DNA of 64,000 nucleotides, from contig NZ_NRRV01000005.1 in NCBI RefSeq assembly GCF_016583825.1, positions 1 through 64,000 of the forward strand, given 5' to 3'. The position numbers and the translations under genes were made by a program. The notes beneath the pieces are model-generated. The model made no database searches. It saw only the letters and a program-made list of their open reading frames with translations, and was not told the DNA's origin. Position 1 is the first letter of the stretch; each line of letters starts with the position of its first letter. Shown piece after piece: positions 1 to 7,669 of the stretch. This DNA comes from Thiohalocapsa halophila (GTDB lineage Bacteria > Pseudomonadota > Gammaproteobacteria > Chromatiales > Chromatiaceae).

Positions 1-166
1 CCGCGTCGCCCATCGCGTAACGCTGGTTGTTGCCGCCCTTGCGCGCGTCCGGCAGCTCGTCCAGCGCTCGGCGGATCCTCGTCACCACCGTTGCCGCCGT
101 GAACCGCTGCGTAGTGGGCTCGGGCTTGGACTCCGGCTTGGGCTCGGGCTTGGGCCTCAGGACCAT
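1..166 (-). CDS. Transposase-like protein, N-terminal part (cut by window edge)
   Basis: An open frame starts at an ATG at 166 and runs off the left edge. GGAGAG lies about 5 bases upstream of the ATG. The first residues form a Lys/Pro/Glu-rich tail (PKPEPKPESKPEP). A helix and the segment DELPDARKGGNNQRYAMGDA follow, which resembles the N-terminus of DDE transposases that begin with a short helical region and a 'D.R....N.RY...DA' motif. Only 55 codons are visible, so neither the IS family nor intactness can be judged. The next gene-like sequence (233-472) is also a transposase remnant, so this edge is probably an IS-rich junction. Confidence 0.5.
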   Translation of the reverse strand, partial: MVLRPKPEPKPESKPEPTTQRFTAATVVTRIRRALDELPDARKGGNNQRYAMGDA

Positions 167-232
167 CGGACTCTCCAGTAACTTGTGAAAAGTCCTTCAT
201 AACATCATGCTTTTAAATTTGGAACTGCTGGG

Positions 233-472
233 GGCATCCTCGAACAACACTGGAACGGCGCCCAACTGCTCGATGCCGACACCATGCTCGAATGGGCCAA
301 AACCATGACCTGGAAAGGTCTTCACCCCGTCGTGAACCTTTCACGCGAGGTCTACGCCAAGGGGGTCACCCTAACCAACAAGGCCAGGCGCGAAGTCGAA
401 GCGCGGCTGCTGCGCAACCCCGATTTGCCGAAGTGGGATATCCTCATCCGACCCGCCTGCGCTCCCGCATGA
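233..472 (+). pseudogene. C-terminal remnant of an ISAzo13-like DDE transposase
   Basis: Reading the frame upstream of the ATG at 284 gives GILEQHWNGAQLLD, then WAKTMTWKGLHPVVNLS, and the end LPKWDILIRP before the stop at 472. This matches the C-terminal end of ISAzo13-type transposases (GxLExHWNG...TMTWKGxHPVV). Only about 80 residues survive of a protein normally several hundred long, and no transposase frame continues upstream of 233. It is therefore a decayed fragment rather than a gene starting at 284. Family assignment rests on remembered motif similarity. Confidence 0.6.
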
Positions 473-514
473 GCGGTATAAAATTTTCTGGAAACCGCCT
501 TACCGCGACGCCGG

Positions 515-600
515 CTCGTCGCGGCAAGGATGCCGCTCCCACGGGCCCCTCTGGCGCTGTGGGAGCGCCATCCCTGCCGCGATCGGGCCGTGACGATGGT
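515..600. repeat. REP-like palindromic element
   Basis: The stretch around TCGCGGCAAGGATGCCGCTC (516-545) forms a short hairpin (GCGGCA/TGCCGC) followed by CCACGGG, and a second partial arm lies near 565-590. The same signature (CGCGGC...GCCGCTCCCACGG) recurs at 24351-24414 and 26448-26520. It resembles the REP sequences scattered between genes in pseudomonads and related bacteria. It lies downstream of the transposase remnant and rimO, in a gap with no gene. Confidence 0.5.
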
Positions 601-683
601 CAAGCTTGGGGCGGGCATCGCCTATGGCTCCCGCACGGTCGTGTTGGGCGCCTCGCATCCCTGGCGGATACCCGGCCGCTGGA

Positions 684-2060
684 TCAATCGCAGACCGGAT
701 CGCCCACCAGGTCGTGCTCCAGGCTGTCGGTGATGTCCACCTCGATGAAGTCCCCGGGTGAAAGCTCCCAGGCGCCGTTGATCATGACAGTGCCGTCGAT
801 CTCCGGGGCGTCCGCGTAGCTGCGGGCGATGACCTGCTCCTCCAGCACCTCGTCCACCAGCACGGTGAGGCGCTGGCCGACGCGGGCCGCGAGCTTGGCG
901 CGGCTGATCTCGGCTTGGGCTGCCATGAAGCGCTCCAGGCGCTCCTCTTGCATCGGTTCGGGCACAGGGGCCGGCAGGTCATTGGCGGCGGCGCCGGTGA
1001 CGGGCGAGTAGGCGAAGCAGCCGACGCGGTCCAGCTGCGCCTCGTGCAGGAAGGCCAGCAGCATGTCGAAGTCGGCGTCGGTCTCGCCGGGGAAGCCGAC
1101 GATGAAGGTGCTGCGCATGACCAGCTCGGGGCAGATGCGCCGCCAATCGGCGAGGCGCTCCAGCACCTTCTCCGCCGCCGCGGGCCGGCGCATGGCCTTG
1201 AGCACACTGGGGCTCGCGTGCTGGAGCGGCATGTCGAGATAGGGCAGGATCAGCCCATCCGCCATCAGCGGCACCAGGCGGTCCACGTGGGGATAGGGGT
1301 AGACGTAGTGCAGCCGCACCCAGGCGGGCAGCTCCCCGAGGCTGCGGGCGAGCGTCTCGGTGTCCGTGCGCAGAGGCCTGCCCTGCCAGAAGTCGGTGCG
1401 GTATTTGATGTCCAGCCCGTAGGCGCTGGTGTCCTGGGAGATGATCAGCAGCTCGCGCACGCCGCTGTCCACCAGCCGGGCCGCCTCGGCCATCACCGAG
1501 CCCACCGGCCGGCTCACCAGATCGCCGCGCATGCTCGGGATAATGCAAAAGCTGCAGCGGTGGTTGCAGCCTTCGGAGATCTTCACATACGCGTAGTGCG
1601 CGGGCGTCAGCTTGATGCCCGTCTCCGGCAGCAGGCTGGTGAAGGGGCGCGGGGCTTCGTGCTCGGGCTGCGGCAGGTGCAGGTGGACGGCGTCCATAAC
1701 CTCGTCATAGGCATGCGGGCCGGTGACGGCGAGGACGCGGGGATGGGTCTCGCGGATCACATCCGCGCGCGCGCCCAAGCAGCCGGTGACGATGACCTTG
1801 CCGTGCTGGTCCAGCGCCTCGCCGATAGCGGCCAATGACTCGTCGACGGCCGCGTCGATGAAGCCGCAGGTGTTCACCACCACCAGGTCGGCGCCGTCGT
1901 AGTCCGGGGAGATGCCGTAGCCTTCGGCCCGGAGCTGCGTCAGGATGCGCTCGGAGTCCACGGTCGCCTTGGGGCACCCCAGGCTCACGAAGCCGACCTG
2001 GGGAACGGACGGGCCGCTGCCGGGTGCGGCGTCGCCGACGGTGGTTGCTGACTGTGACAT
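684..2060 (-). CDS. rimO: Ribosomal protein S12 methylthiotransferase RimO
   Basis: This radical-SAM enzyme adds a methylthio group to an aspartate of ribosomal protein S12. The 458-residue product has the N-terminal UPF0004 domain with [15 protein letters not shown] and its three cluster cysteines (C29, C65, C94). The radical-SAM motif CNHRCSFC supplies C165, C169 and C172. The last about 70 residues form the TRAM-type domain. I chose the ATG at 2060 (MSQSATT) because homology begins about 22 residues later. The open frame continues upstream to 2384, but that extension is low-complexity and has no family match. A small gene diverges on the other strand from 2414. Confidence 0.93.
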   Translation of the reverse strand: MSQSATTVGDAAPGSGPSVPQVGFVSLGCPKATVDSERILTQLRAEGYGISPDYDGADLVVVNTCGFIDAAVDESLAAIGEALDQHGKVIVTGCLGARADVIRETHPRVLAVTGPHAYDEVMDAVHLHLPQPEHEAPRPFTSLLPETGIKLTPAHYAYVKISEGCNHRCSFCIIPSMRGDLVSRPVGSVMAEAARLVDSGVRELLIISQDTSAYGLDIKYRTDFWQGRPLRTDTETLARSLGELPAWVRLHYVYPYPHVDRLVPLMADGLILPYLDMPLQHASPSVLKAMRRPAAAEKVLERLADWRRICPELVMRSTFIVGFPGETDADFDMLLAFLHEAQLDRVGCFAYSPVTGAAANDLPAPVPEPMQEERLERFMAAQAEISRAKLAARVGQRLTVLVDEVLEEQVIARSYADAPEIDGTVMINGAWELSPGDFIEVDITDSLEHDLVGDPVCD

Positions 2061-2413
2061 GCTGTTCCGATGCTTGGGCGTTTGCCTATGGTAGGCACGG
2101 GTGCCGAGCCGGGACAACGCCGACATGTGGCTCTGAGCACCGGCGGCCGCAGCATCAAAGATAGCCCGCCCCGGCCCGCTGCCGAAGACGCGCCAGCCGA
2201 TGCGCCCCACCGCCTTTCGTGTGCCGCAGAGTGAACAACAAAGACTCCTTGATTTTGCTAAGTATCCAAGCGAAACTGGGCGATAGTCTAGGTATAAACC
2301 TGCATGCACCCGGCTGCGGAGCGCCGATGCGGGTGCTACGCCAGCATCCGACCCAGCCGCCGACGCCGCTTTAGTCGCCATCACGACACCAGGATCAGGT
2401 GAGGATCGAGGCC

Positions 2414-2554
2414 ATGAAGAACTGCAAGCTCTGTCGACTCAGCAAGGTGTGTAACGACCTCCCCGGCGTTTGCCTGTTGATCCCGTACTTGACGGTCGCC
2501 GTCGTCACCGTCACGGTCGGCTACTTGTTCGTAACTCAAGAACTGCTGGTCTGA
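2414..2554 (+). CDS. Small CxxC membrane protein (46 aa), function unknown
   Basis: An ATG at 2414, preceded by GAGG about 8 bases upstream, opens a 46-residue frame. The N-terminus is basic and cysteine-rich ([20 protein letters not shown], with a CxxC pair). A hydrophobic helix rich in Val, Thr and Leu (about residues 20-40) follows, ending in a short polar tail and stop TGA. The four cysteines before a single membrane helix suggest a metal- or redox-binding head on one side of the membrane. It sits 43 bases upstream of fkpB on the same strand, so the two may be co-transcribed. I do not recognise a named family. Confidence 0.6.
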   Translation: MKNCKLCRLSKVCNDLPGVCLLIPYLTVAVVTVTVGYLFVTQELLV

Positions 2555-2597
2555 TACCGCGCGGGCGTGTGCCGCCGGCAGCGCGCCGCCCCAGCCC

Positions 2598-3038
2598 ATG
2601 CCTGATGACACACCCCGCATCGGCCCGCAGAGCCGAGTCACGCTGCATCTTTCCCTGACGCTGGAGGACGGCACCGAAGTGCTGTCCACCTTCGACGACG
2701 AGCCGCTCAGCTTCACCATGGGCGACGGCACGCTAGCGCCCGGGCTGGAGGAGATGCTGCTCGACCTGCCGGCGGGCGCCGACACCCGGCTGCTCGCCGA
2801 GGGTGCCGCGATCTTCGGCGCGCCGGACACGGAGCTGGTGCACGAGCTGCCGGTGGCCGATCTGCCGGCGGATTTCACCGCCGAGCCCGGGCAGGTCATC
2901 GCCTTTAGCACCCCTGGTGACCAAGAGACACCCGGCACCGTGCTGGCCGTGACGGATCAGCACGTGCGCGTGGACTTCAACCATCCGCTCGCCCACCGCG
3001 GGCTGCACGCGCGAGTGCAGGTTCTTACCATCCGCTGA
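2598..3038 (+). CDS. fkpB: FKBP-type peptidyl-prolyl isomerase, FkpB/SlpA type
   Basis: The 146-residue product matches the small two-domain FKBPs (SlpA/FkpB, SlyD-like). It opens with VTLHLSLTLEDGTEVLSTFD. The central LSFTMGDGTLAPGLEEMLLDL is the FKBP strand/loop with the 'G.G.l.pGlE..L.gl..G' signature. The IF (insert-in-flap) region spans roughly residues 70-125, and the chain returns to the FKBP fold with VDFNHPLAHRGLHARVQV. There is no His-rich metal-binding tail, so it is not SlyD. These enzymes act in the cytoplasm as chaperone-like prolyl isomerases. The usual partner ispH is not next to it here. Confidence 0.85.
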   Translation: MPDDTPRIGPQSRVTLHLSLTLEDGTEVLSTFDDEPLSFTMGDGTLAPGLEEMLLDLPAGADTRLLAEGAAIFGAPDTELVHELPVADLPADFTAEPGQVIAFSTPGDQETPGTVLAVTDQHVRVDFNHPLAHRGLHARVQVLTIR

Positions 3039-3348
3039 AGCCGGCGTGGCTCCCCGCCCCCTGAGCTTGCGCTCGTAGGTCGGGCCGACGCCAGGAGGCC
3101 CGACAAGCCGGCAGTTCCAGCCAGCACCGTGTCGGGCTTCGCGCCTCAGCCCGACCCACGGCGCTACAGGAGACTCTTGCCCCAGCCCCCTTCGCGTCCA
3201 CGCGATCATGGCACGGCTGCACGCCGGGCAGGCCCGGCCGTGAGATCGGCCGCGGGGTCTTCGGCGATTGCGTTTCACCATGGGTCGATGGTTGCCGAGA
3301 TGCTAGCCTAGCCGTTTTTCAGGCCGACCACAGCACACGACCCGCCTC
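3039..3348. repeat. Intergenic inverted repeat, no gene
   Basis: This 310-bp gap holds GTAGGTCGGGCCGACGCC (about 3076-3093) and, facing it, TCGGGCTTCGCGCCTCAGCC (about 3131-3150). They are inverted relative to each other and could fold into a long imperfect hairpin (GTCGGGC arms). This resembles widespread proteobacterial intergenic repeats. The short frames in the gap have no family signature or convincing ribosome-binding site. Confidence 0.4.
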
Positions 3349-4095
3349 ATGCAGGATTACGACCCGAGCCCCGATCTGCTGCGCGACCGCATCATCCTCG
3401 TCACCGGCGCCGTCGAGGGTGTCGGCCGAGCCGTGGCCCGCGGCGCCGCCCGGCATGGTGCGACCGTGGTGCTCTGCGCCAAGGACGAGGCCCAGCTGGA
3501 GACGGTCTACGACGAGATCGAAGCCGACGGCAGCCCGGAGCCGGCGAGCCTGCCGCTGGACCTGGAACAGGCGGACGAGCAGCTGTATCTCGGCGTCGCC
3601 ACCACCCTGGGCGACGAGCTCGGGCGGTTGGACGGGCTGGTGCACTGCGCCACCTATGTGCCCTTCCTGAGCCGGGTGGATGACTACGACGCCAAGGAAT
3701 GGGAGCGGGTCACGCGCATCAATCTCACGGCGCCCTTCCTGCTCACCCAGGCCTGTATGCCGCTGCTGCGCGCCGCCGACGACGCCTCGGTGGTGTTCAC
3801 CGCAGACCGGGTCGGTCGCCGCGGGCTCGCCTACTGGGGCGCCTTCGCTGCGGCCAAGTTCGGCATTGAAGGGCTCACCCAGGTGCTGGCGGAGGAGACC
3901 CGCGACAGCACCCGTATCCGCGTGAACAGCCTGGACCCGGGCGTCCTGCGCACTGCGCAGCGGCGCCAGCTCTACCCCGGAGAAGACCCGAACACCCTGC
4001 CGACGCCCGATGTGGCCGTGCCTGCGTACCTGTGGCTGCTCGGCCCGGACGCCGCCGGCACCACCGGGCAGGCGCTCTCGGCGCAGGGCGACTGA
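3349..4095 (+). CDS. YciK-like short-chain dehydrogenase with altered active site
   Basis: The 248-residue product aligns by eye along its whole length with E. coli YciK. It shares DLLRDRIILVTGA with the Rossmann motif TGAVEGVG (residues 19-26), then RLDGLVH, INLTAPFLLTQACMPLL, and the C-terminal PAYLWLLGPDAAGTTGQ. The catalytic YxxxK of the family reads FAAAK here, so the Tyr is Phe166 with Lys170 retained. The usual Ser 13 residues earlier is Asp153 within TADRVG. NAD(P) binding should persist, but normal SDR catalysis is doubtful. The next gene starts 54 bases later on the same strand. Confidence 0.85.
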   Translation: MQDYDPSPDLLRDRIILVTGAVEGVGRAVARGAARHGATVVLCAKDEAQLETVYDEIEADGSPEPASLPLDLEQADEQLYLGVATTLGDELGRLDGLVHCATYVPFLSRVDDYDAKEWERVTRINLTAPFLLTQACMPLLRAADDASVVFTADRVGRRGLAYWGAFAAAKFGIEGLTQVLAEETRDSTRIRVNSLDPGVLRTAQRRQLYPGEDPNTLPTPDVAVPAYLWLLGPDAAGTTGQALSAQGD

Positions 4096-4149
4096 GCCCT
4101 CGATGCCGGCTGCCTGCGTATTCGAGCACTGACGAGCGAGTCGGCAACC

Positions 4150-4785
4150 ATGCGTTTGGATCGTTTCGTCTACGCCGGGCTTTGGCTCGCGCTGGTGGGC
4201 TATTGGCTCTTGTTCTCCCCGCCGCCGCCCGCGGACTTCCTCGGCGAGGTCACGGCGCTGGCGGTGGCGGACACCAGCCGCGTGGACCCCATCGCCATTG
4301 CCGTATTCAACCTGCTGGGTCTGCTGCCGACGGCCTTCCTGGCCATCCTGCTCTTCGACCCGGGCCGGCCCGCATCGCCGGTGAGCCCCTGGCCCTTCGC
4401 CATCGGCGCCTACTTCCTGGGCGGGATCATCCTGCTGCCCTATCTGGTGCTGCGCAACCCGCGGGCGCCGCTCAAGACGACACCGGGCGCCTTCGTGCGC
4501 GCCATCGGCTCACGGGTGGCGGGCTGGATTCTGTTGGCAATCGCGCTGGGGCTGGTGGGCTTCGGGCTGATCGCCGGCAGCCCGGCGGCCTATGCGGAGC
4601 AGCTCGCGGGCTCGCAGTTCATTGCCGTGATGAGCGCGGACCTGCTGGCGCTCACCGCAGCCCTGCACCTGGCCGCCGGCACGGACCGCCGCCGCCGCGG
4701 GCTCGGGCCCGCACCCGGCTGGCAGCATGTGCCGCTGTTCGGGCCGCTGCTGTACCTGGCCACACGCCCGCAGTACACCGGCTGA
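4150..4785 (+). CDS. Polytopic membrane protein, function unknown
   Basis: The 211-residue product has about five hydrophobic segments: residues 6-22, 48-70, 84-103, 119-142 and 153-174. The loops between them are short. The loop DPIAIAVFNLLGLLPT and the segment FAIGAYFLGGIILLPYLVLR suggest a conserved inner-membrane fold, but I cannot name the family. There is no signal peptide distinct from the first helix. It follows the YciK-like gene by 54 bases on the same strand, so the two may form an operon. Confidence 0.7.
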   Translation: MRLDRFVYAGLWLALVGYWLLFSPPPPADFLGEVTALAVADTSRVDPIAIAVFNLLGLLPTAFLAILLFDPGRPASPVSPWPFAIGAYFLGGIILLPYLVLRNPRAPLKTTPGAFVRAIGSRVAGWILLAIALGLVGFGLIAGSPAAYAEQLAGSQFIAVMSADLLALTAALHLAAGTDRRRRGLGPAPGWQHVPLFGPLLYLATRPQYTG

Positions 4786-4804
4786 ACATCGGCAAAGAGT
4801 ACCC

Positions 4805-4891
4805 GTAGGGTGGATGAGCGAAGCGAAATCCACCCCGTGCGCGGCGCCCGACCGCCAAGACGGTGGACTACGCTTCGCTTGTCCACCCTAC
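4805..4891. repeat. 30-bp repeat pair in inverted orientation (hairpin element 1)
   Basis: The left arm at 4805-4834 begins GTAGGGTGGATGAGCGAAGC. The right arm at 4862-4891 is its near-perfect reverse complement, ending GCTTGTCCACCCTAC, with about 26 of 30 bases paired. The loop is 27 bases. The same unit recurs at 6974-7003, 7230-7259 and 23431-23460. This first element lies between the membrane protein gene and the transketolase genes. Confidence 0.75.
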
Positions 4892-4960
4892 GGGCCTACG
4901 GACCTGCACGCTACAATCCTCCGCTTTCCCGGCCGCCGCCAAGCCCCCGAGCCTAGAGAC

Positions 4961-5923
4961 ATGTCGCAAGCCGCCGCCACAGCCAGCCCTGCCGCAAGCG
5001 CCGCCGACAGCCCCGCATCGGAGGTGCGCCGCGTCGCCGACGCCGTCCGCCGCCGGGTGCTGGACTATACGCTGAAGAACAACGGTGGCTACCTGAGCCA
5101 GGCGTGCTCGTCCGCGGAGACCCTGGCGACGCTGTATCTGCGTGTCCTGCGCCTGGGGCCAAGCACCGCGCCGCTGGTGCCGCGGCCCTTCGCCGGCGTG
5201 CCGGGGCCGGACAACCCCGACGCCTTCACCGGCGCCGACTACAACGGCCCACGGGCCCCGGCGCTGGACCGGTTCATCTTCTCGCCCGTGCACTATGCGC
5301 TGGTGCTCTACTCGCTGCTCATCGAGCTCGGCCGGCTGGGCCCGAACGGACTCGACGCCTTCAACCAGGACGGCAGCACCGTGGAGCTCATCGGTGCCGA
5401 GCATTCGCCGGGGCACGAGGTGACCGCGGGCTCCCTCGGCCAGGCGCTCAGCCAGGCCGGCGGCATCGCCCTGGCGCGGCGGCTCAAGGGCGAGACGGGC
5501 CGGGTCTGGGTGTTCATGTCCGACGGCGAATTCCAGGAAGGCCAGACCTGGGAGGCCTTCGCGGCACTCGCCCACCACCGCATCGGCAACCTCGGCGTCT
5601 ACATCGACGCCAATGCCCAGCAGTGCGACGGCGCCATGGCCGACACCATGACCATCGAGCCGCTCGCCGAGCGCCTGCGGGCCGTCGGTGCCGAGGTGCA
5701 CGAGGTCGACGGGCACGACAGCGATGCGCTGGCGGCCGCCGCGGAGGGCTTCGGCGGCGGCGACCGCCCGCTCGCGGTCATCGCCCGCACCGACCCCTGC
5801 CGCGGCGTCGAGCTGATGCGCGAGCGCGCGCCGAAGCTCCACTACCTGCGGTTCAAGTCCGACGCCGAGCGCCAGGCGTACCAGCAATTGCTGGCGGCGC
5901 TGAGCGTGGAGGCGCCGGCATGA
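4961..5923 (+). CDS. Transketolase, N-terminal (TPP-binding) subunit
   Basis: The 320-residue product corresponds to the first half of transketolase. This half binds the pyrophosphate of thiamine diphosphate. Visible signatures are AEHSPGHEVTAGSLGQALS (about residues 147-164, substrate/cofactor loop), the metal-binding SDGE at 187-190 followed by FQEGQTWEAF, and YIDANAQQ at 214-221. The ATG at 4961 (MSQAAATASP) was chosen because the upstream open frame crosses repeat element 1. The stop TGA overlaps the ATG of the second subunit (ATGA), indicating translational coupling. Full-length transketolases carry both halves on one chain. Split forms are known from archaea and various bacteria. Confidence 0.88.
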   Translation: MSQAAATASPAASAADSPASEVRRVADAVRRRVLDYTLKNNGGYLSQACSSAETLATLYLRVLRLGPSTAPLVPRPFAGVPGPDNPDAFTGADYNGPRAPALDRFIFSPVHYALVLYSLLIELGRLGPNGLDAFNQDGSTVELIGAEHSPGHEVTAGSLGQALSQAGGIALARRLKGETGRVWVFMSDGEFQEGQTWEAFAALAHHRIGNLGVYIDANAQQCDGAMADTMTIEPLAERLRAVGAEVHEVDGHDSDALAAAAEGFGGGDRPLAVIARTDPCRGVELMRERAPKLHYLRFKSDAERQAYQQLLAALSVEAPA

Positions 5924-6930
5924 TCGAGACCGTCACCCGCCCGCACCGAGAGCATTTCGTGCGCTGGGCCGCCCAGCGCCCAGAGGTGTTGGTGCTGTCG
6001 GCAGACCTGACATCCTCCTGCGAGGCGGACGGCTTCCGCGACACCTACCCGGAGCGCTTTTTCTCGCTGGGCATGGCGGAGCAGAACATGATGGGCTTCG
6101 CCGCCGGGCTGGCCCGCGAAGGGTTCTTTCCTTACATCCACACCTTTGCGGTGTTCGTGACGCGCCGGCCCTTCGATCAGGTGGCCATGGCCATCGCCTA
6201 TCCGAATCTGCCGGTGCGGCTGGTGGGCTTTCTGCCGGGGCTGACGACTCCCGGCGGCGTCACCCATCAGGCCATCGACGATGTCGGCCTGATGCGGCTC
6301 ATCCCGAACATGACGGTGCTGGAGGCGGGCGACGCCACCGAGGTGACGTCGGTGCTGGACGTGGCCCAGGCGGTGGACGGGCCGGTCTACATCCGCCAGC
6401 TCCGCGGCGAGGTGCCGCGGCTGTTTCCGGCGGAGGCGCCGATGCAGCTGGGGCGCTGCCGCAAGCTCGCCGACGGCGACGACCTGTGCGTCGTCTCCAG
6501 CGGCATCTGCACCGAAGAGGCGCTGCGGGCCACCTCGGCACTGCGCGCCAAGGGGCTCGGCGTGCGGCACCTGCACGTGTCCACCCTCAAGCCCTTCGAC
6601 GACCCGGCGGTGCTCGAGGCGGTGGCCGGCGTGCGCCTGGGCGTGATCACCATGGAGAACCACAGCGTCATCGGCGGCCTCGGCGCCGCGGTGGCGGAGC
6701 TGATGGCCGAGCACGCTGTCGGCCGCCGCCTGCTGCGCCTCGGGCTCAAGGACACCTATGCCCATGGTGCCGGCAAGGCGTATCTGCTGCGCGAATACGG
6801 GCTCGATGCGGCGGCCCTGGTGCGCGCGGCGGAGACGCTGGCGCAGACGCCCCTCGGCATCGAGGATGCGGACCTCGCCGCAGTGCGGCTCGGCACGCTC
6901 TCGGCCGCCGAGAAGACCGAAGACCTTTGA
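5920..6930 (+). CDS. Transketolase, C-terminal subunit
   Basis: The 336-residue product supplies the pyrimidine-binding and C-terminal transketolase domains. FFSLGMAEQNMMGFAAGLA holds the catalytic glutamate (E54) that activates thiamine. HTFAVFVTRRPFDQV and VTHQAIDDVGLMRLIPNM follow as in the family. The C-terminal domain contains ENHSVIGGLGAAVAELM. It starts inside the stop codon of the N-terminal subunit gene, so the two are made together and should form a heteromer. In a complete pathway it would exchange two-carbon units between sugar phosphates, but some split forms act on other ketose or enolpyruvyl-type substrates. Substrate cannot be assigned here. Confidence 0.88.
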   Translation: MIETVTRPHREHFVRWAAQRPEVLVLSADLTSSCEADGFRDTYPERFFSLGMAEQNMMGFAAGLAREGFFPYIHTFAVFVTRRPFDQVAMAIAYPNLPVRLVGFLPGLTTPGGVTHQAIDDVGLMRLIPNMTVLEAGDATEVTSVLDVAQAVDGPVYIRQLRGEVPRLFPAEAPMQLGRCRKLADGDDLCVVSSGICTEEALRATSALRAKGLGVRHLHVSTLKPFDDPAVLEAVAGVRLGVITMENHSVIGGLGAAVAELMAEHAVGRRLLRLGLKDTYAHGAGKAYLLREYGLDAAALVRAAETLAQTPLGIEDADLAAVRLGTLSAAEKTEDL

Positions 6931-6973
6931 TTCCTTGCCGTCTGCCCGGACTCTCGCGGTAGAAGCCGAAGCC

Positions 6974-7259
6974 GTAGGGTGGATGAGCGAAGCGAAATCC
7001 ACCCCGAAACGCTGTTGGAGCTCGCCCTGCGTGTGCCCTATCCGCTCCCCGGTAAGCCATGCTTGGCTCGGTGGTTTTCGGCCATAGCTCTCGGCTCGAA
7101 ACCACCAAGCAAAAGCCAGGGCGCAGCAGACGACAGTGTCTCGGCTCTATACCGCGCGGGTCAGGCGAGCGTTACGCGTCGATCATCACTCCGACCACGC
7201 GGATACGCGCAGGATCTAGAGCGGGAGCCGGTGGACTTCGCTTCGCTCGTCCACCCTAC
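6974..7259. repeat. 30-bp repeat pair in inverted orientation (hairpin element 2)
   Basis: The arm at 6974-7003 is the same unit as 4805-4834. The opposite arm at 7230-7259 ends GCTCGTCCACCCTAC. The roughly 225-bp interior has no supported gene. Element 2 lies between the transketolase genes and the cupin gene, so elements 1 and 2 bracket the transketolase pair. Confidence 0.7.
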
Positions 7260-7346
7260 GGATCGCGCTTCGCCCTTCTTCTTCGCGGCTTTCGTGGTGA
7301 CAGTCTTTTTCCAGACAGACGCCTTTCTTACAAGGAGACCCTTTCC

Positions 7347-7628
7347 ATGTCCGATCTCGAAATCCTCTGCGAGCGCAAGCCCTCCCCCGCCAAGCTGGAG
7401 GTGCTGGGCGTCGAGCAATGGCCCGTCTGGAAGAAGGAGCCGTCCACTTTCCCGTGGACCTACGACCAAACCGAGACCTGCTACATCGTCCGCGGCAAGT
7501 TCACGGTGACGCCCGAGGGCGGCGAGCCGCAGCAGTTCGGCCGCGGGGACCTGATCACCTTCCCCGCCGGGCTGTCCTGCACCTGGGAGATCACCCAGGC
7601 GGTGGAAAAGCACTACGACTTCCAGTAG
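7347..7628 (+). CDS. Single-domain cupin (Cupin_3/DUF861 type)
   Basis: The 93-residue product is a single cupin barrel. WPVWKKEPSTFPWTYDQTET leads into the first cupin motif, and CYIVRGKFTVTPEGGE is the conserved strand pair. FGRGDLITFPAGLSCTWEI is the second motif with the typical GD...FP.G.. signature. This is close to the Cupin_3 family (EutQ-like, ureidoglycine hydrolase-like). AAGGAG lies about 10 bases upstream of the ATG. The motif-1 histidines are largely absent (Tyr and Thr occupy those places), so metal binding is uncertain. It follows the split transketolase genes on the same strand, across repeat element 2. Confidence 0.8.
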   Translation: MSDLEILCERKPSPAKLEVLGVEQWPVWKKEPSTFPWTYDQTETCYIVRGKFTVTPEGGEPQQFGRGDLITFPAGLSCTWEITQAVEKHYDFQ

Positions 7629-7669
7629 CCGGCGACGCGCCTACCGCGCCGCGATCAGGGCCTCGCGCA

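Noticed and set aside
684..2384. Longer rimO start at 2384
   Set aside because: The extra 108 residues are low-complexity and resemble no RimO. Conserved sequence starts shortly after the ATG at 2060.
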